From positions 186,001 to 250,000 of the forward strand of contig NZ_MNPW01000002.1 of the NCBI RefSeq assembly GCF_001983175.1: DNA of 64,000 nucleotides, written 5' to 3'. This stretch comes from Pseudomonas cedrina subsp. cedrina. Its GTDB lineage: Bacteria; Pseudomonadota; Gammaproteobacteria; Pseudomonadales; Pseudomonadaceae. Both the position numbers and the translations under genes were made by a program. Of the stretch, positions 51,571 through 60,930 are shown piece by piece. Numbering within the stretch: the first letter of the stretch is position 1; every line of letters starts with the position of its first letter. The notes under the pieces were generated by a model. That model saw only the letters and a list, made by a program, of their open reading frames with translations. It ran no database searches and had not been told where the DNA came from.

Positions 51571-51660
51571 GGAGAGATGCCAGAGTGGCCGAATGGGACG
51601 GATTCGAAATCCGTTGTACCTTCACCGGTACCTAGGGTTCGAATCCCTATCTCTCCGCCA
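51571..51660 (+). tRNA. tRNA-Ser (anticodon CGA)
   Basis: A 90-nt class II tRNA with a long variable arm. The acceptor stem is GGAGAGA/TCTCTCC, the anticodon loop is TTCGAAA (anticodon CGA), T loop GGTTCGAATCC, encoded CCA at 51658-51660. Confidence 0.97.
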
Positions 51661-51675
51661 TTATTTGTAAACGAG

Positions 51676-51715
51676 AACCCCCAATAACTTAAATGTTGTT
51701 GGGGGTTTTTGTTTT
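51676..51715 (+). terminator. Terminator of tRNA-Ser
   Basis: AACCCCCAATAAC (51676-51688) pairs with GTTGTTGGGGGTT (51695-51707), followed by TTTGTTTTTG. Confidence 0.9.
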
Positions 51716-51781
51716 TGTAGCAGAAAGGGTCAAGTGAATTCTGCTACGGTCATCATCACCGGATTCCAATGCGGGTCGATC

Positions 51782-52177
51782 ATGAACTTTGAAACAGTGC
51801 TCACGCATTTACGGGCGAACCTCCCTGGTCTGTTGGCGGTGTATGCGTTTGGCAGCCAGGTAACGGGCGAGGCACAGGCAGACAGTGACCTTGACCTGGC
51901 TGCTCTGGTTGAGGGGCGTATTGACCCACTGCAGTTGTGGCGCCTATCTGGAGAGTTGGCGGATATCGTCAAAGTACCTGTCGATTTGTTGGACTTGCGT
52001 GCTGCGTCAACCGTCATGCAATACCAAGTCATAACGACAGGGCGCCTGCTCTGGAGTAAGGGCAGTCAGGCAGGTATTTTTGAGAGCTATATTCTCAGCG
52101 AGAAAACGGCGTTGGATGCTGCCAGAGCCGGGCTGCTAGCCGACATTCATAAGGACGGGACGGTATATGGTCGATGA
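51782..52177 (+). CDS. mntA: MntA-type nucleotidyltransferase antitoxin
   Basis: A 131-aa minimal nucleotidyltransferase. Its core AVYAFGSQVTGEAQADSDLDLAAL carries the GSx10DxD catalytic pattern. MntA proteins add AMPs to the partner HepT toxin to silence it. An in-frame GTG at 51734 would give 147 aa and has a better upstream AAAGGG; neither start is certain. The stop overlaps the next gene by 11 nt. It is the first gene after tRNA-Ser. Confidence 0.85.
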   Translation: MNFETVLTHLRANLPGLLAVYAFGSQVTGEAQADSDLDLAALVEGRIDPLQLWRLSGELADIVKVPVDLLDLRAASTVMQYQVITTGRLLWSKGSQAGIFESYILSEKTALDAARAGLLADIHKDGTVYGR

Positions 52178-52595
52178 CGTACTCATCAACAAGGCTGCCA
52201 GCATTGAGCGTTGTGTGGCGCGTGCCCGGGAGGAATATGAAAAGGACCCTGCCAGTTTTGCCACTGATTACACTCGCCAGGATGCAGCCATTCTCAATAT
52301 TCAGCGTGCATGTGAAGCCGCGCTGGACATGGGGCAGCATCTGATTCGTCGTGAGCGCCTTGGCGTTCCCCAAGGCGCGCGCGACGTGTTCGAACTGCTG
52401 GCCCAGGGCGGTTGGGTGAGCCCATCTTTGTTGACCAACCTGAAGAATATGGTCGGCTTCCGCAATATCGCCGTGCATGAATATCAAACGCTTCAGTTGC
52501 CGATCACGGTTGCGATCATTACTCAGCACTTGGGCGATTTCCTGGCATTCAGTTCGCACATTTTAACTAAGGACTCGGCCGTCCGGCGGCTTTAA
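52167..52595 (+). CDS. hepT: HepT-type HEPN RNase toxin
   Basis: A 142-aa DUF86/HEPN protein. The catalytic RX4HXY motif is present as RNIAVHEY at residues 99-106, so the toxin is predicted active. HepT toxins are RNases that cleave RNA when not AMPylated by MntA. Overlap with mntA and gene order fit a single bicistronic system. It ends convergently against the small gene at 52592. Confidence 0.87.
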   Translation: MVDDVLINKAASIERCVARAREEYEKDPASFATDYTRQDAAILNIQRACEAALDMGQHLIRRERLGVPQGARDVFELLAQGGWVSPSLLTNLKNMVGFRNIAVHEYQTLQLPITVAIITQHLGDFLAFSSHILTKDSAVRRL

Positions 52596-52804
52596 AAAAA
52601 CCTCGTGAACGCTACATCGAGACGGGCCTGGCTGACCATTGATCCCACTCTGTGATTTGGCACTGCAGGACCCTTCAGTTTCTTGCCCTGCGGTTTTGCT
52701 GGCGGCTTTTTGTCCGTCTCCTTAACCGTCTCCCTCGGCCTTTTCTTTGCCTCACCCTCTGTCACGTATTCCCCTGTTGCCGCATCACGATATCGCGTTG
52801 GCAT
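52592..52804 (-). CDS. Small basic protein with conserved N-terminus (MPTRYRD...)
   Basis: A 70-aa Lys/Arg-rich protein. Its first 15 or so residues (MPTRYRDAATGEYVT) recall a small protein often seen in pseudomonads; the Lys/Pro middle is low complexity. Start at 52804 follows AAGGGAG at 5 nt; an upstream start at 52876 is less likely. No function assigned. Confidence 0.6.
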   Translation of the reverse strand: MPTRYRDAATGEYVTEGEAKKRPRETVKETDKKPPAKPQGKKLKGPAVPNHRVGSMVSQARLDVAFTRFF

Positions 52805-53021
52805 ATAAGCTCCCTTTGCAAGTATGTCGCCACACCGGCGACCTTCTGAGGCTAGCTCAGAGGCGTGGGTGCTCAAGCTTCACTCTGGGAATTCTCATTA
52901 CCAAGCTTTTCCGAAACAGTCGCTTACGTTGTGCGGGATCGGTAGTTTCCGAGCAGGATTGATATGCAGGTGCAGCTGTTTAACGTGCTTTCCCAAGTTC
53001 AGATAAACACCTTCCCTGAAA

Positions 53022-53062
53022 CAAAAAAAGCCCGCTGAGCTCAATGCTCAGCGGGCTTTTTA
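53022..53062. terminator. Bidirectional terminator before MFS gene
   Basis: AAAAAGCCCGCTGAGC pairs with GCTCAGCGGGCTTTTT around TCAAT (53025-53061). Confidence 0.92.
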
Positions 53063-53077
53063 GCGTGTCCTGTCTGG

Positions 53078-54304
53078 TCAGGCCGGCTGCACCACCAGGC
53101 GATTGCTGATGTTACGCCCCAGCACCAACACCGTGACAAAACCCACGCCCACCAGCGCCGTAGCCAGGCTCAATAACACCGAGGTGCCCAGGTGGTCGAC
53201 GATCTGTCCACCAAAGAACGAGCCCAGCGCAATGATCACTTGGAACAACGCAACGAACAACGGCATGCCACGTTCCACATCCTTGGGCGCGACCACGAAC
53301 ATCCAGATACTGGCGCACGCCGGGAAGGCGCCGAAGGCGAAGCCCCACAGCGCGATCAGCATCGTGGCGCCGATCAGGCCGGTGGCGAAGTAGGGGAACA
53401 GGGCGGTGCTGGTGCCGATCATCAGCGCGACCAGCAGCAGGGTGTGACGTACGCTGCGGTTGGCGGCGAAACCGGCAAAGATGTTACCTGCGACCCCGGC
53501 CACGCCAAACATCAGCAACAGCGAACCGATCGTCGGCCCGTCGAAGCCGGCGCTGTTCTTGAAGAACGGCGCGACATAGGTGTAGGCGGCAAAGTGCGCA
53601 AGGCCGATCAGCAACACGGCGATCAGCCCGACCCGAGCGCGGGGGTTGATAAACAACGCCGGTAGGTCACTGACCAGAATGGCCTTCTCCGGATGGAGTC
53701 GAGGCAACAGGAAGACCTGCGCGAGCAGGACCGGTATGCCCACCAGCGCTGTGACCAGAAAGGTCATGCGCCAGCCCATCAGGCCACTCAGCCAGGTACC
53801 GACGGGCACGCCCAATACGGTGGCGAGGGTCACGCCCATCATGATGATCGAGGTGGCTTTGGCGACGTCCACGCCCCTGGGCGCCAGGCGACCGCTGAGG
53901 GCGATGGCCGTGGCCCAGAAACCGCCAATGCTGATGCCCAGCAACACGCGGCCGAACAGCAGCAGGCTGAAGTCACTGGCGAAGGCCACGACCAGGTTGG
54001 CAATGATCATGACCAGCGTCAGGCCGATCAGCAGATAGCGGCGATCCATCTTGCCGATGACCACGGACAGCAACGGCGCGGCGAGGGCGGCCATGATGCC
54101 CGGCAGGGTCACCATCAGGCCCGCGTGGCCGGCGCTGATGCCGAGGTCGCTGGCAACGTCGTTGAGCACGCCCACCGGCAGAAACTCGCTGGTCACCAGG
54201 GCAAAGGCGCCCACGGCGACCGAGAGAATCGCCAGCCACTGCTGTTTGACGCTCTGTTGGTTATGTTCGGGAAGGCCGCGAGGGGCCTGGGTGGCGCTTG
54301 GCAT
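53078..54304 (-). CDS. MFS transporter, DHA1 family
   Basis: A 408-aa 12-TM drug:H+ antiporter-1 type permease. TSEFLPVGVLNDVASDLGIS at TM1 and GRVLLGISIGGFWATAIAL near TM4 resemble sugar/arabinose-efflux and YdhP-like exporters. Substrate unknown. It is preceded by a 230-nt spacer from higA and ends at a shared terminator. Confidence 0.87.
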   Translation of the reverse strand: MPSATQAPRGLPEHNQQSVKQQWLAILSVAVGAFALVTSEFLPVGVLNDVASDLGISAGHAGLMVTLPGIMAALAAPLLSVVIGKMDRRYLLIGLTLVMIIANLVVAFASDFSLLLFGRVLLGISIGGFWATAIALSGRLAPRGVDVAKATSIIMMGVTLATVLGVPVGTWLSGLMGWRMTFLVTALVGIPVLLAQVFLLPRLHPEKAILVSDLPALFINPRARVGLIAVLLIGLAHFAAYTYVAPFFKNSAGFDGPTIGSLLLMFGVAGVAGNIFAGFAANRSVRHTLLLVALMIGTSTALFPYFATGLIGATMLIALWGFAFGAFPACASIWMFVVAPKDVERGMPLFVALFQVIIALGSFFGGQIVDHLGTSVLLSLATALVGVGFVTVLVLGRNISNRLVVQPA

Positions 54305-54538
54305 GGAGTCAGGTTCCGGGGTGAACGTCGCCTGAAGCCAGGCGAAGGGGAGGGAATTTGGAGCCGATTATAGAAACCTGTTGTGGTAATTGAGCAGGCG
54401 CTCGGTTCGATAGTAATCATCAGTGCAATCGATGCGTCTGGATTCAGCCGTTACGCAGGCTACAAACGTGCCCTTGAGTGTCGCGCTGCTTGAACAGACA
54501 AAGCGCTTCGCTCTACGGGCTTTTTCGTACCTTCGATT

Positions 54539-54910
54539 TCACGCATTTTTTACCGGCCGAATCAGGCTCCCGGCTGGAATTCCAAACATTTCATGCAGTT
54601 TCCAGATCATTGGCAAAGTGAGTGCGCGTTTTCCATTAAGCACTTCATAGACCCGGTTTTGACGGCCAATGGCGGGCACCAGATCTGCTGCCGAGAGACC
54701 AGACTGTTCCATTCTGAAACGAATGGCGTCGACGGGGGTGGGCAGGTCAATCGGGAAATGCTTGGCCTCATAGGCTTCAATCAGGGTGATCATTACATCG
54801 AAGTAATCACCTTCTGGCGTACCGGGTTCCGGTTCGTCATCGAACAGCGGGGAGACTGACTTCAGTGCGTCTTTATAGTCTTGCTCGGTATGGATGGGTC
54901 GGATATTCAT
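54539..54910 (-). CDS. higA: HigA family antitoxin
   Basis: A 123-aa antitoxin with a C-terminal Xre-type helix-turn-helix (MEQSGLSAADLVPAIGRQNRVYEVLNGKRAL) preceded by a helical N-terminus that binds HigB. It lies 3 nt after the higB stop, the reversed toxin-first order of hig systems. Confidence 0.9.
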   Translation of the reverse strand: MNIRPIHTEQDYKDALKSVSPLFDDEPEPGTPEGDYFDVMITLIEAYEAKHFPIDLPTPVDAIRFRMEQSGLSAADLVPAIGRQNRVYEVLNGKRALTLPMIWKLHEMFGIPAGSLIRPVKNA

Positions 54911-54913
54911 GGG

Positions 54914-55216
54914 TTACTCCGTTTCAACGGTGTCGGCGTCAATCGCGTCGTACTGCTTATGCGTACCGACGAACTTGATGTAGAGAGCGCCGTAGCGATA
55001 GGCGATCGCGACCACTAGCCGGTAGTCGTTGCCTTTTATATTGAAGACGACTCTGCGGCTCTTGAGGACGCTTGCATTACGAAACTGTTCCTTGATGTCA
55101 GCCGGGGTGGACCAGTCGGCGTTTTTTGCCTCATCTATCCAGGCCAGTAGAGATTGCTCGGCGTCCGGGTACTTGCGCCAAAAGGTTTTGAGTTGGCTGA
55201 TCGCGATGATTCTCAT
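54914..55216 (-). CDS. higB: HigB family mRNA interferase toxin
   Basis: A 100-aa RelE-superfamily HigB of the type with WIDEAKNADWSTPADIKEQF and FNIKGNDYRLVVAIAY, both typical. It is a ribosome-dependent mRNA cutter restrained by HigA. A promoter lies immediately before the ATG, whose -10 ends 7 nt upstream, so the mRNA may be leaderless. Confidence 0.9.
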   Translation of the reverse strand: MRIIAISQLKTFWRKYPDAEQSLLAWIDEAKNADWSTPADIKEQFRNASVLKSRRVVFNIKGNDYRLVVAIAYRYGALYIKFVGTHKQYDAIDADTVETE

Positions 55217-55222
55217 GAGGAA

Positions 55223-55251
55223 ATCCTAGTCCCGCTATGGGACTTGTGCAA
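55223..55251 (-). promoter_or_regulatory. higBA promoter with palindromic operator
   Basis: TTGCAC (55251-55246), 17 nt, TAGGAT (55228-55223). The spacer contains AGTCCC-N5-GGGACT (55228-55244), a likely HigA operator that would block RNA polymerase. Confidence 0.62.
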
Positions 55252-55516
55252 GCTCGTATTATTGGTAACGGTTGTTTTGGGTAGCTGCCTTAGGTCAGAA
55301 AAGGTTTTGCCGCATAAGAAATCTCCGTTGTAACGGTGAAGGAATACGTTCCGAACCCAGTATTGCCCTCAAGTAGCTTTTTGCTCGTCAATAGGTCAAA
55401 TAACTCCCTGATATTCATGACAATTAATTTCCTTTCCACCTGCGCTCTAAAGTCCCGCCTACGCAGGCCGAAACCCTCTCATACGACGTCATATCCCCAA
55501 TAAGAGATCCCCCGAA
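55252..55516 (+). other. Spacer between higB and the second chemoreceptor
   Basis: About 265 nt of lower-GC sequence. Apart from the higBA promoter region, no gene or clear hairpin is supported. Confidence 0.4.
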
Positions 55517-57142
55517 ATGTCCCTTCGCAACCTGTCCATCGCTCGCCGTGCGGGTCTGGGTTTTGCCTTGATCGCTTTGCTCGTGGCCCTGCTGGGTTTT
55601 TTTGCGCTGTCGAACATGGCAAGCATTCGCGCCAGTGCGGTGCAGGTTGAAAGCGGGCTGGTGCCCAAGATGCGGCTGGTGGCGGACATTCGCGAAATCA
55701 TGCTGCGCATTCGGACGATCTCGTTGCGCATGGCGCTGGACCCTAATCCGGCCAGCATCCCGCAATACCGCAGTCAGATGGACACCCGCAGCCAGGACCT
55801 GACCAAACGGCTGGGCGAACTCGATGCGTTAATCGATACCCCAGAAGTACGCGCGCTCTACGATCAGTTCCAGGGTTCGCTGCGTCAGTACCAACAGGGG
55901 CTGGCGCAATCCTTCGTGCTTGCCGACAAGCAGCAGTCTGCCGAGCTGAACAAGCTGCTGCTGGTGGACATGAAAACCGTGATCGATGGCTCCGGTGTGC
56001 AGCTCAACGCATTGGCTGACTACTACAACGCGCAGATCAATCAGCAGGGCCAACTGGCCGAGTCGCAGTACAGCCGCTCGCGGACCATGGTGTTCGGCTT
56101 CGTACTCCTGGCCGCGTTGAGCACCGTGGCGCTCGCCTGGTTGTTGACGCGCAGCATTGTCGGCCCGCTGAGCCATGCGGTGCGGGCTGCCGAAAACGTG
56201 GCTCAAGGCGACCTGACCCAGACGGTAGACGTTACCGGTGATGACGAAGTGACGCGTCTGCTGGTTGCACTCAAGAGCATGCAGGCCAACCTGCGCGGGA
56301 CCTTGCAGCTGATCCGCCAGTCAGCGGGGCAGATGGCCTCATCCGCCACTGACCTCAATGGCATCACTGATCAAAGCAGCCGCAACCTGCAGAAGCAGAC
56401 CGCCGAAATCGAGCAGGCCGCTACCGCCGTCAATGAGATGACGTCCGCGGCGGACGAAGTGGCGCGCAACGCAGTGTCCACCTCCGAGTCCACGCGTATA
56501 TCCAATGAAACGGCGCGCGAAGGCCAGCATCGCGTTGGCGAAACCGTCAGCGCCATCCAGGCTCTGAGCACGAACATAGGTGAGACTTCGACGCTGGTGC
56601 AGAACCTCGCCGAGCAATCCCGGGATATCGGCAAGGTGCTCGACGTGATTCGCTCCATTGCCGAACAGACCAACCTGCTGGCCCTCAATGCCGCCATCGA
56701 GGCTGCGCGGGCCGGTGAGTCCGGGCGCGGCTTTGCGGTCGTTGCCGATGAAGTGCGCGCGCTGGCGCATCGTACCCAGCAATCCACCCTGGAAATCGAC
56801 CAGATGGTCACAGCGATGCGCACAGGCTCGGATCACGCGCTGACTTCAATGCAGTCGAGTACCCAGCGCGCCACCGATACCCTGGCCTTGGCCGAAGGGG
56901 CGGGTGGCGCGTTGAGCCAGATCACCGACTCCATCGACCAGATCCATCAACGCAACCTGGTGATTGCCAGCGCCGCGGAAGAACAGGCGCAAGTGGCCAA
57001 GGAAGTCGACCGCAACATCGTCAACATTCGCGACTTGTCTGCCCAATCCTCATCCGGCGCCGGGCAGATCAATGGATCGAGTCGCGAACTGGCCCAGTTG
57101 GCGGCTTCGCTGAACGAGGCGGTGGCGCGGTTCCAGCTGTAA
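55517..57142 (+). CDS. Methyl-accepting chemotaxis protein (4HB sensor)
   Basis: A 541-aa chemoreceptor with TM1 at 11-31, a four-helix-bundle sensor (about 32-190), TM2 near 192-210, HAMP and an MA signalling domain with the tip [24 protein letters not shown]. Its ending EAVARFQL resembles the receptor at 13634; the two belong to one expanded family. It lies beside the stressosome operon in tail-to-tail orientation. Confidence 0.93.
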   Translation: MSLRNLSIARRAGLGFALIALLVALLGFFALSNMASIRASAVQVESGLVPKMRLVADIREIMLRIRTISLRMALDPNPASIPQYRSQMDTRSQDLTKRLGELDALIDTPEVRALYDQFQGSLRQYQQGLAQSFVLADKQQSAELNKLLLVDMKTVIDGSGVQLNALADYYNAQINQQGQLAESQYSRSRTMVFGFVLLAALSTVALAWLLTRSIVGPLSHAVRAAENVAQGDLTQTVDVTGDDEVTRLLVALKSMQANLRGTLQLIRQSAGQMASSATDLNGITDQSSRNLQKQTAEIEQAATAVNEMTSAADEVARNAVSTSESTRISNETAREGQHRVGETVSAIQALSTNIGETSTLVQNLAEQSRDIGKVLDVIRSIAEQTNLLALNAAIEAARAGESGRGFAVVADEVRALAHRTQQSTLEIDQMVTAMRTGSDHALTSMQSSTQRATDTLALAEGAGGALSQITDSIDQIHQRNLVIASAAEEQAQVAKEVDRNIVNIRDLSAQSSSGAGQINGSSRELAQLAASLNEAVARFQL

Positions 57143-57151
57143 TCAGCGGCG

Positions 57152-59077
57152 CTAGGACTTTGCTTCCAGGCCCTGGCGAATCTTCTCAAGCAGCTCATCG
57201 ATGTGAAACGGCTTGGTGATCAGGTCCATGCCTTCACCCAGGAAGTTTTGCCGATTGGCTGCATTCTCGGCGTAGCCGGTCATGAACAGGATCGGCAAAT
57301 CGTTGCGCAGGCCACGGGCGAAGTCGGCCAATTCACGGCCGGTCATGTAGGGCAGGCCGACATCGGTGAGCAGCAGGTTAATCGTCACGTCGGTCTTCAA
57401 GCTAGCGATCGCTTCGTCACCGTCGGCTGCCAGGCTGCAGCGGTAACCGGCGTCTGCCAGCACTTCGGCGACAAAGCTGCGCACCGAGGGCATGTCTTCG
57501 ACGATCAATATGTGCTCACCGTTGCTTTTGCCTGGCTTCGCCAGCGTCCTGGTGGCCACCGAAGCGGGACCCTCGGCCGCCGGGAGCATGATCGTCACTT
57601 CGGTGCCTTGGCGGGTGACGCTGCGGATCTGCGCATCACCGCCGGACTGGCGTGCGAAACCGTAGATGGTCGACAGGCCCAGGCCGGTGCCCTGACCTAC
57701 GGGTTTGGTGGTGAAGAAGGGGTCGAACACCTTGTCGATGACGCTGTGCTCGATGCCCACGCCGTTATCGCGTACCGACAGCGCGATGTAGGGGCCGTTT
57801 TCCAGCTTGAGGTTGCCGTTGGAGTAGGCCGGGTAAGTGGTCACCCAGATGTTGCCGCCTTTGGGCAGTGCATCGCGGGCGTTGATCACCAGGTTCAGCA
57901 CCGCGCTTTCCAGTTGGATCGGGTCGACCATCGCCACGGCAGAGTTGTTGGTCAGCTCCAGTTTCAGGGCGATGTGTTCGCCGATGGTGCGCACCAGCAA
58001 TTCTTCCAGGGATAGGATATGCGCGTTGATGTCGATCGGCCGCGTGTCCAGCGGCTGCTGGCGGGCGAACGCGAGCAGGCGGTTGGTCAGGCCGGCGGCG
58101 CTCAGGGCTGAACTCAGCGCGGCGTCGGCATAGCCCAGGACCTTATCGGTGCGCTGGCTTTCGATGCGCTTCTTGATCAGCTCCAGGCTGGTGATGATAC
58201 CGGTAAGCAAATTGTTGAAGTCATGGGCGATGCCACCGGTGAGTTTGCCCAGGGCATCCATCTTCTGCGCCTGCAGCAGTTGCGCTTCAGTGCGTGCCAG
58301 GCGGGTCGCCGCGTTGGCCAGTTCGGCCTGCTGGTGACGCTCGCGATGACGGTGTTCAGTGACGTCCTCGACAAATACCAGGCTCAGCTCGGCACGGTCA
58401 TAGGGCGAAATCTGCCATTCGGTTTCGCGCAATTGACCGTCGACTTTCATCTGCAACGTGCCTTTCCAGCGTTCACCGGCCGCCAGGCGCAGGCACAGTT
58501 CTTGGATGACCGCATACTGGTCGCCGGCGAAGCATTCAAGCAGCGCATCGGGGTTGAGGTTGTCGTGAATCAGCTGGGCGAACGCATGGTTGCATTCGTG
58601 GACCTTCAGTTGCGCGTCGATCACGGCAATCGGCGCGCTGATATTAAAGAAGATCTCTCGAAAACGTGCCTCGCTTTCCCGTAGCGCGTATTCGGTGTCG
58701 CGCACGCGCAAAAGGGTGCGCAGGGTCGCCAGCAGGACCTCGGGGTCGATCGGGTGGATCAGGTAGGCGTCAGCCCCGGCGTCGAGGCCGGTGATGATGT
58801 CGCCGGTCTCGATGGAGGCCGCCGAAACGTGCACCACGGGCAGCAAGGCCGTGTTCGGGTCGGTGCGCAAACGGCGCACGATATCGAAGCCGCTCATGTC
58901 TGGCAGGTTGACGTCGAGGATCAGCGCATCGATTTTTCCAGCGGCGATCAGGTCCAGCCCGTCCTGGCCCGTGCCGGCTTCAAGCACCTGGTAGTGATGG
59001 CGTTCGAGGCGTCGGCGCAGGGCGTAGCGCGTGGCGGCATTGTCGTCGACGATCAGCAGTTGGATATCACGTTTCAT
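57152..59077 (-). CDS. REC-PAS-histidine kinase-REC hybrid sensor
   Basis: A 641-aa protein. N-terminal receiver (LLIVDDNAATRYALR, phospho-Asp in ALILDVNLPDMSG near 53), PAS domain (about 150-260), HisKA with GGIAHDFNNLLTGI near 295 (His), HATPase_c (NLVINARDALP, NGVGIEHSV, GTGLGLSTIYG) and C-terminal receiver (HILIVEDMPSVRSF, Asp in LLLTDVGLPYMTG). It is the last gene of the stressosome operon and overlaps the upstream kinase by 11 nt, so it is the probable output partner. Start chosen at 59077 (MKRDIQLL). Confidence 0.9.
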   Translation of the reverse strand: MKRDIQLLIVDDNAATRYALRRRLERHHYQVLEAGTGQDGLDLIAAGKIDALILDVNLPDMSGFDIVRRLRTDPNTALLPVVHVSAASIETGDIITGLDAGADAYLIHPIDPEVLLATLRTLLRVRDTEYALRESEARFREIFFNISAPIAVIDAQLKVHECNHAFAQLIHDNLNPDALLECFAGDQYAVIQELCLRLAAGERWKGTLQMKVDGQLRETEWQISPYDRAELSLVFVEDVTEHRHRERHQQAELANAATRLARTEAQLLQAQKMDALGKLTGGIAHDFNNLLTGIITSLELIKKRIESQRTDKVLGYADAALSSALSAAGLTNRLLAFARQQPLDTRPIDINAHILSLEELLVRTIGEHIALKLELTNNSAVAMVDPIQLESAVLNLVINARDALPKGGNIWVTTYPAYSNGNLKLENGPYIALSVRDNGVGIEHSVIDKVFDPFFTTKPVGQGTGLGLSTIYGFARQSGGDAQIRSVTRQGTEVTIMLPAAEGPASVATRTLAKPGKSNGEHILIVEDMPSVRSFVAEVLADAGYRCSLAADGDEAIASLKTDVTINLLLTDVGLPYMTGRELADFARGLRNDLPILFMTGYAENAANRQNFLGEGMDLITKPFHIDELLEKIRQGLEAKS

Positions 59078-59930
59078 CGACGTTCTCGCTGGAGATGGAC
59101 AGAGGAATAACCACAAAGAACAGCGAGCCCACGCCGGGCGTGCTTTCAACGCCTACCCGGCCTCCCAGCAACTCGGCGAAACGCTTGCACAACGACAGGC
59201 CCAGGCCCGTGCCGCGCAGGCGTTTCTGCAAGGGTGAGTCGATCTGGGAAAAGTCTTCGAACAGGTTATTGTGCAACTCGGCGGGTATGCCCAGGCCGGT
59301 GTCCTGCACCGCAAAACGGATCTCGTGTTCGCTCTCCATGCGCGCCGACACCCGCACTTCACCTTGCAGGGTGAATTTAAGCGCATTGGAAATAAAGTTG
59401 CGCAGTATCTGCGCGAGTTTCTTGTCATCGGTGTAGAGCTTGGGCAAGCCGGAAGGCTTCTCGAAGATCAGGTCGACCGATGATGCGTCGACAATCGGGC
59501 GGAACATCCCGCGCAACGCCGAGAACAGGTCGAACATATCGAACCAGCCCGGGGAAATAGTGATGCGCCCGGCCTCGATCTTGGCCAGGTCGAGCAAGTC
59601 GTCGACCATCTCGCGCAATTCGCGCGCCGAGGTGCGGATGAACCCCACCTGAGTGTGTTGCTCCGGGCTCAACGGGCCGTCCAGCTCGTCGGCAAGCAGG
59701 CTGGTGATGCTCAGGATCGAGCCCAGGGGCGTGCGGAACTCGTGGCTCATATACGACAGGAAACGACTCTTGAGGTCTGACGCCTGGCGCAGTTGATCGG
59801 CTTGCATGTCCAATTCGGCATACAGCGCCAGCACGCCTTGGTTGGTTTCATCCAACTCCGCGCGCAGGGCATCCGCTTCCTGGCGCAGGCGTTGGATTTC
59901 AGCGGCGAGCGAGGCAGTGGTTTCAGCCAT
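59067..59930 (-). CDS. Cytosolic sensor histidine kinase
   Basis: A 287-aa kinase without membrane helices. An N-terminal coiled coil (AEIQRLRQEADALRAELDE) leads to HisKA with phospho-His in SYMSHEFRTPLGSIL near 68 and HATPase_c (FISNALKFT, VQDTGLGIP, GTGLGLSLCKRF). It probably receives the stressosome signal and phosphorylates the hybrid downstream. Its ATG overlaps the stop of the phosphatase gene by 8 nt (ATGGCTGA). Confidence 0.9.
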   Translation of the reverse strand: MAETTASLAAEIQRLRQEADALRAELDETNQGVLALYAELDMQADQLRQASDLKSRFLSYMSHEFRTPLGSILSITSLLADELDGPLSPEQHTQVGFIRTSARELREMVDDLLDLAKIEAGRITISPGWFDMFDLFSALRGMFRPIVDASSVDLIFEKPSGLPKLYTDDKKLAQILRNFISNALKFTLQGEVRVSARMESEHEIRFAVQDTGLGIPAELHNNLFEDFSQIDSPLQKRLRGTGLGLSLCKRFAELLGGRVGVESTPGVGSLFFVVIPLSISSENVDET

Positions 59931-60930
59931 CGATGGCCTCCAGGGCAATCACGAAGACGGTAACGTCATCCCGGCCGCGGCAGAAGTCACGGTGCAGGAT
60001 GGCGGCGATCAGGGCAGGGTGGCGTTGGACGAGCCCTGGGTAGTCCGACAGGTTCCAGCGTGATTGCAGGCCGTCGCTGTAAAGGATCAGCAACTGATTG
60101 GCCACCTGAGCATAGTCGAAGGGTTGAGCCTTGCGAAACTGCACGCCGATGATACCGGGGTGGGACGCCAGGCCACGCGACTTGTCGGGCCCGATCAGGC
60201 TGCCGCCGATATTGCCCACGCCGGTGAAGCGGAGCGTGTCGGCCACGGCATCGTACTGCGCCAGCGCCATGGCAGCGCCACGGGTACCGTTCATGCCGAC
60301 GTGCATGTCGTTCATCAATACTGTCGAATCCACGAAGGCACTCTGTGCAAACACCGCTTCTCCCGCTCGGGCTGCCTGCTCGGCATATTCGCCATGGCCG
60401 AGGCCGTCGGCCATCATCACACTGAAGCGCCCAGGCTCGATCGCCAGGTGCCAGGCATCACCGCAGTGAGGGTCGTGATGCAGCGAATGCTGGCTGACGC
60501 CATAGCGAATATCCCTGGCCTTCACGGCGCGCGGTGTCAGCCTGGCCAGTATCGCCGCGCCGCGCTGATCGGCATGTGCATCGAACACCTGCGCCAGGCG
60601 TGATATTGCTCCAAGCCCGATACCTTGGGTGCCTCCGGTGGAGAAGCCGTCGACCAGCCCGCTGTTGATATCAAAGCCTTGCCCACGGTCGATGGCGATC
60701 ATCTCGACGCCGCCGTTGCCGGTGGCGCGCAGGTGCAATTCACCTTGGGTAGCATGTTTGAGGATGTTGCTGGCGAGCTCGGTGGCGACCAGCGCCACCC
60801 GCCCCGCATCGGTCTCATCGAAGCCCAATGATTCGGAAAACTGCTGGGCCGTGCGCCGGGCGTGGCCGATCTGGCTGGTATCTTCAATCAGGAGCACTTG
60901 CGTGAGCGCGCTGGGAATATTCAGGCCCAT
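59923..60930 (-). CDS. RsbW-like kinase domain fused to PP2C/SpoIIE phosphatase
   Basis: A 335-aa two-domain protein. Residues 1-130 form a GHKL ATP-binding fold (VATELASNILKHA, IDRGQGFD, GGTQGIGLGAISRL). Residues about 135-335 are a SpoIIE/RsbX-like PP2C phosphatase (MMADGLGHGEYAEQAA, LYSDGLQSRWN, GRDDVTVFVI). In Bacillus these functions are on separate Rsb proteins. It probably resets RsbR/RsbS phosphorylation. It overlaps rsbT by 10 nt. Confidence 0.87.
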   Translation of the reverse strand: MGLNIPSALTQVLLIEDTSQIGHARRTAQQFSESLGFDETDAGRVALVATELASNILKHATQGELHLRATGNGGVEMIAIDRGQGFDINSGLVDGFSTGGTQGIGLGAISRLAQVFDAHADQRGAAILARLTPRAVKARDIRYGVSQHSLHHDPHCGDAWHLAIEPGRFSVMMADGLGHGEYAEQAARAGEAVFAQSAFVDSTVLMNDMHVGMNGTRGAAMALAQYDAVADTLRFTGVGNIGGSLIGPDKSRGLASHPGIIGVQFRKAQPFDYAQVANQLLILYSDGLQSRWNLSDYPGLVQRHPALIAAILHRDFCRGRDDVTVFVIALEAIDG

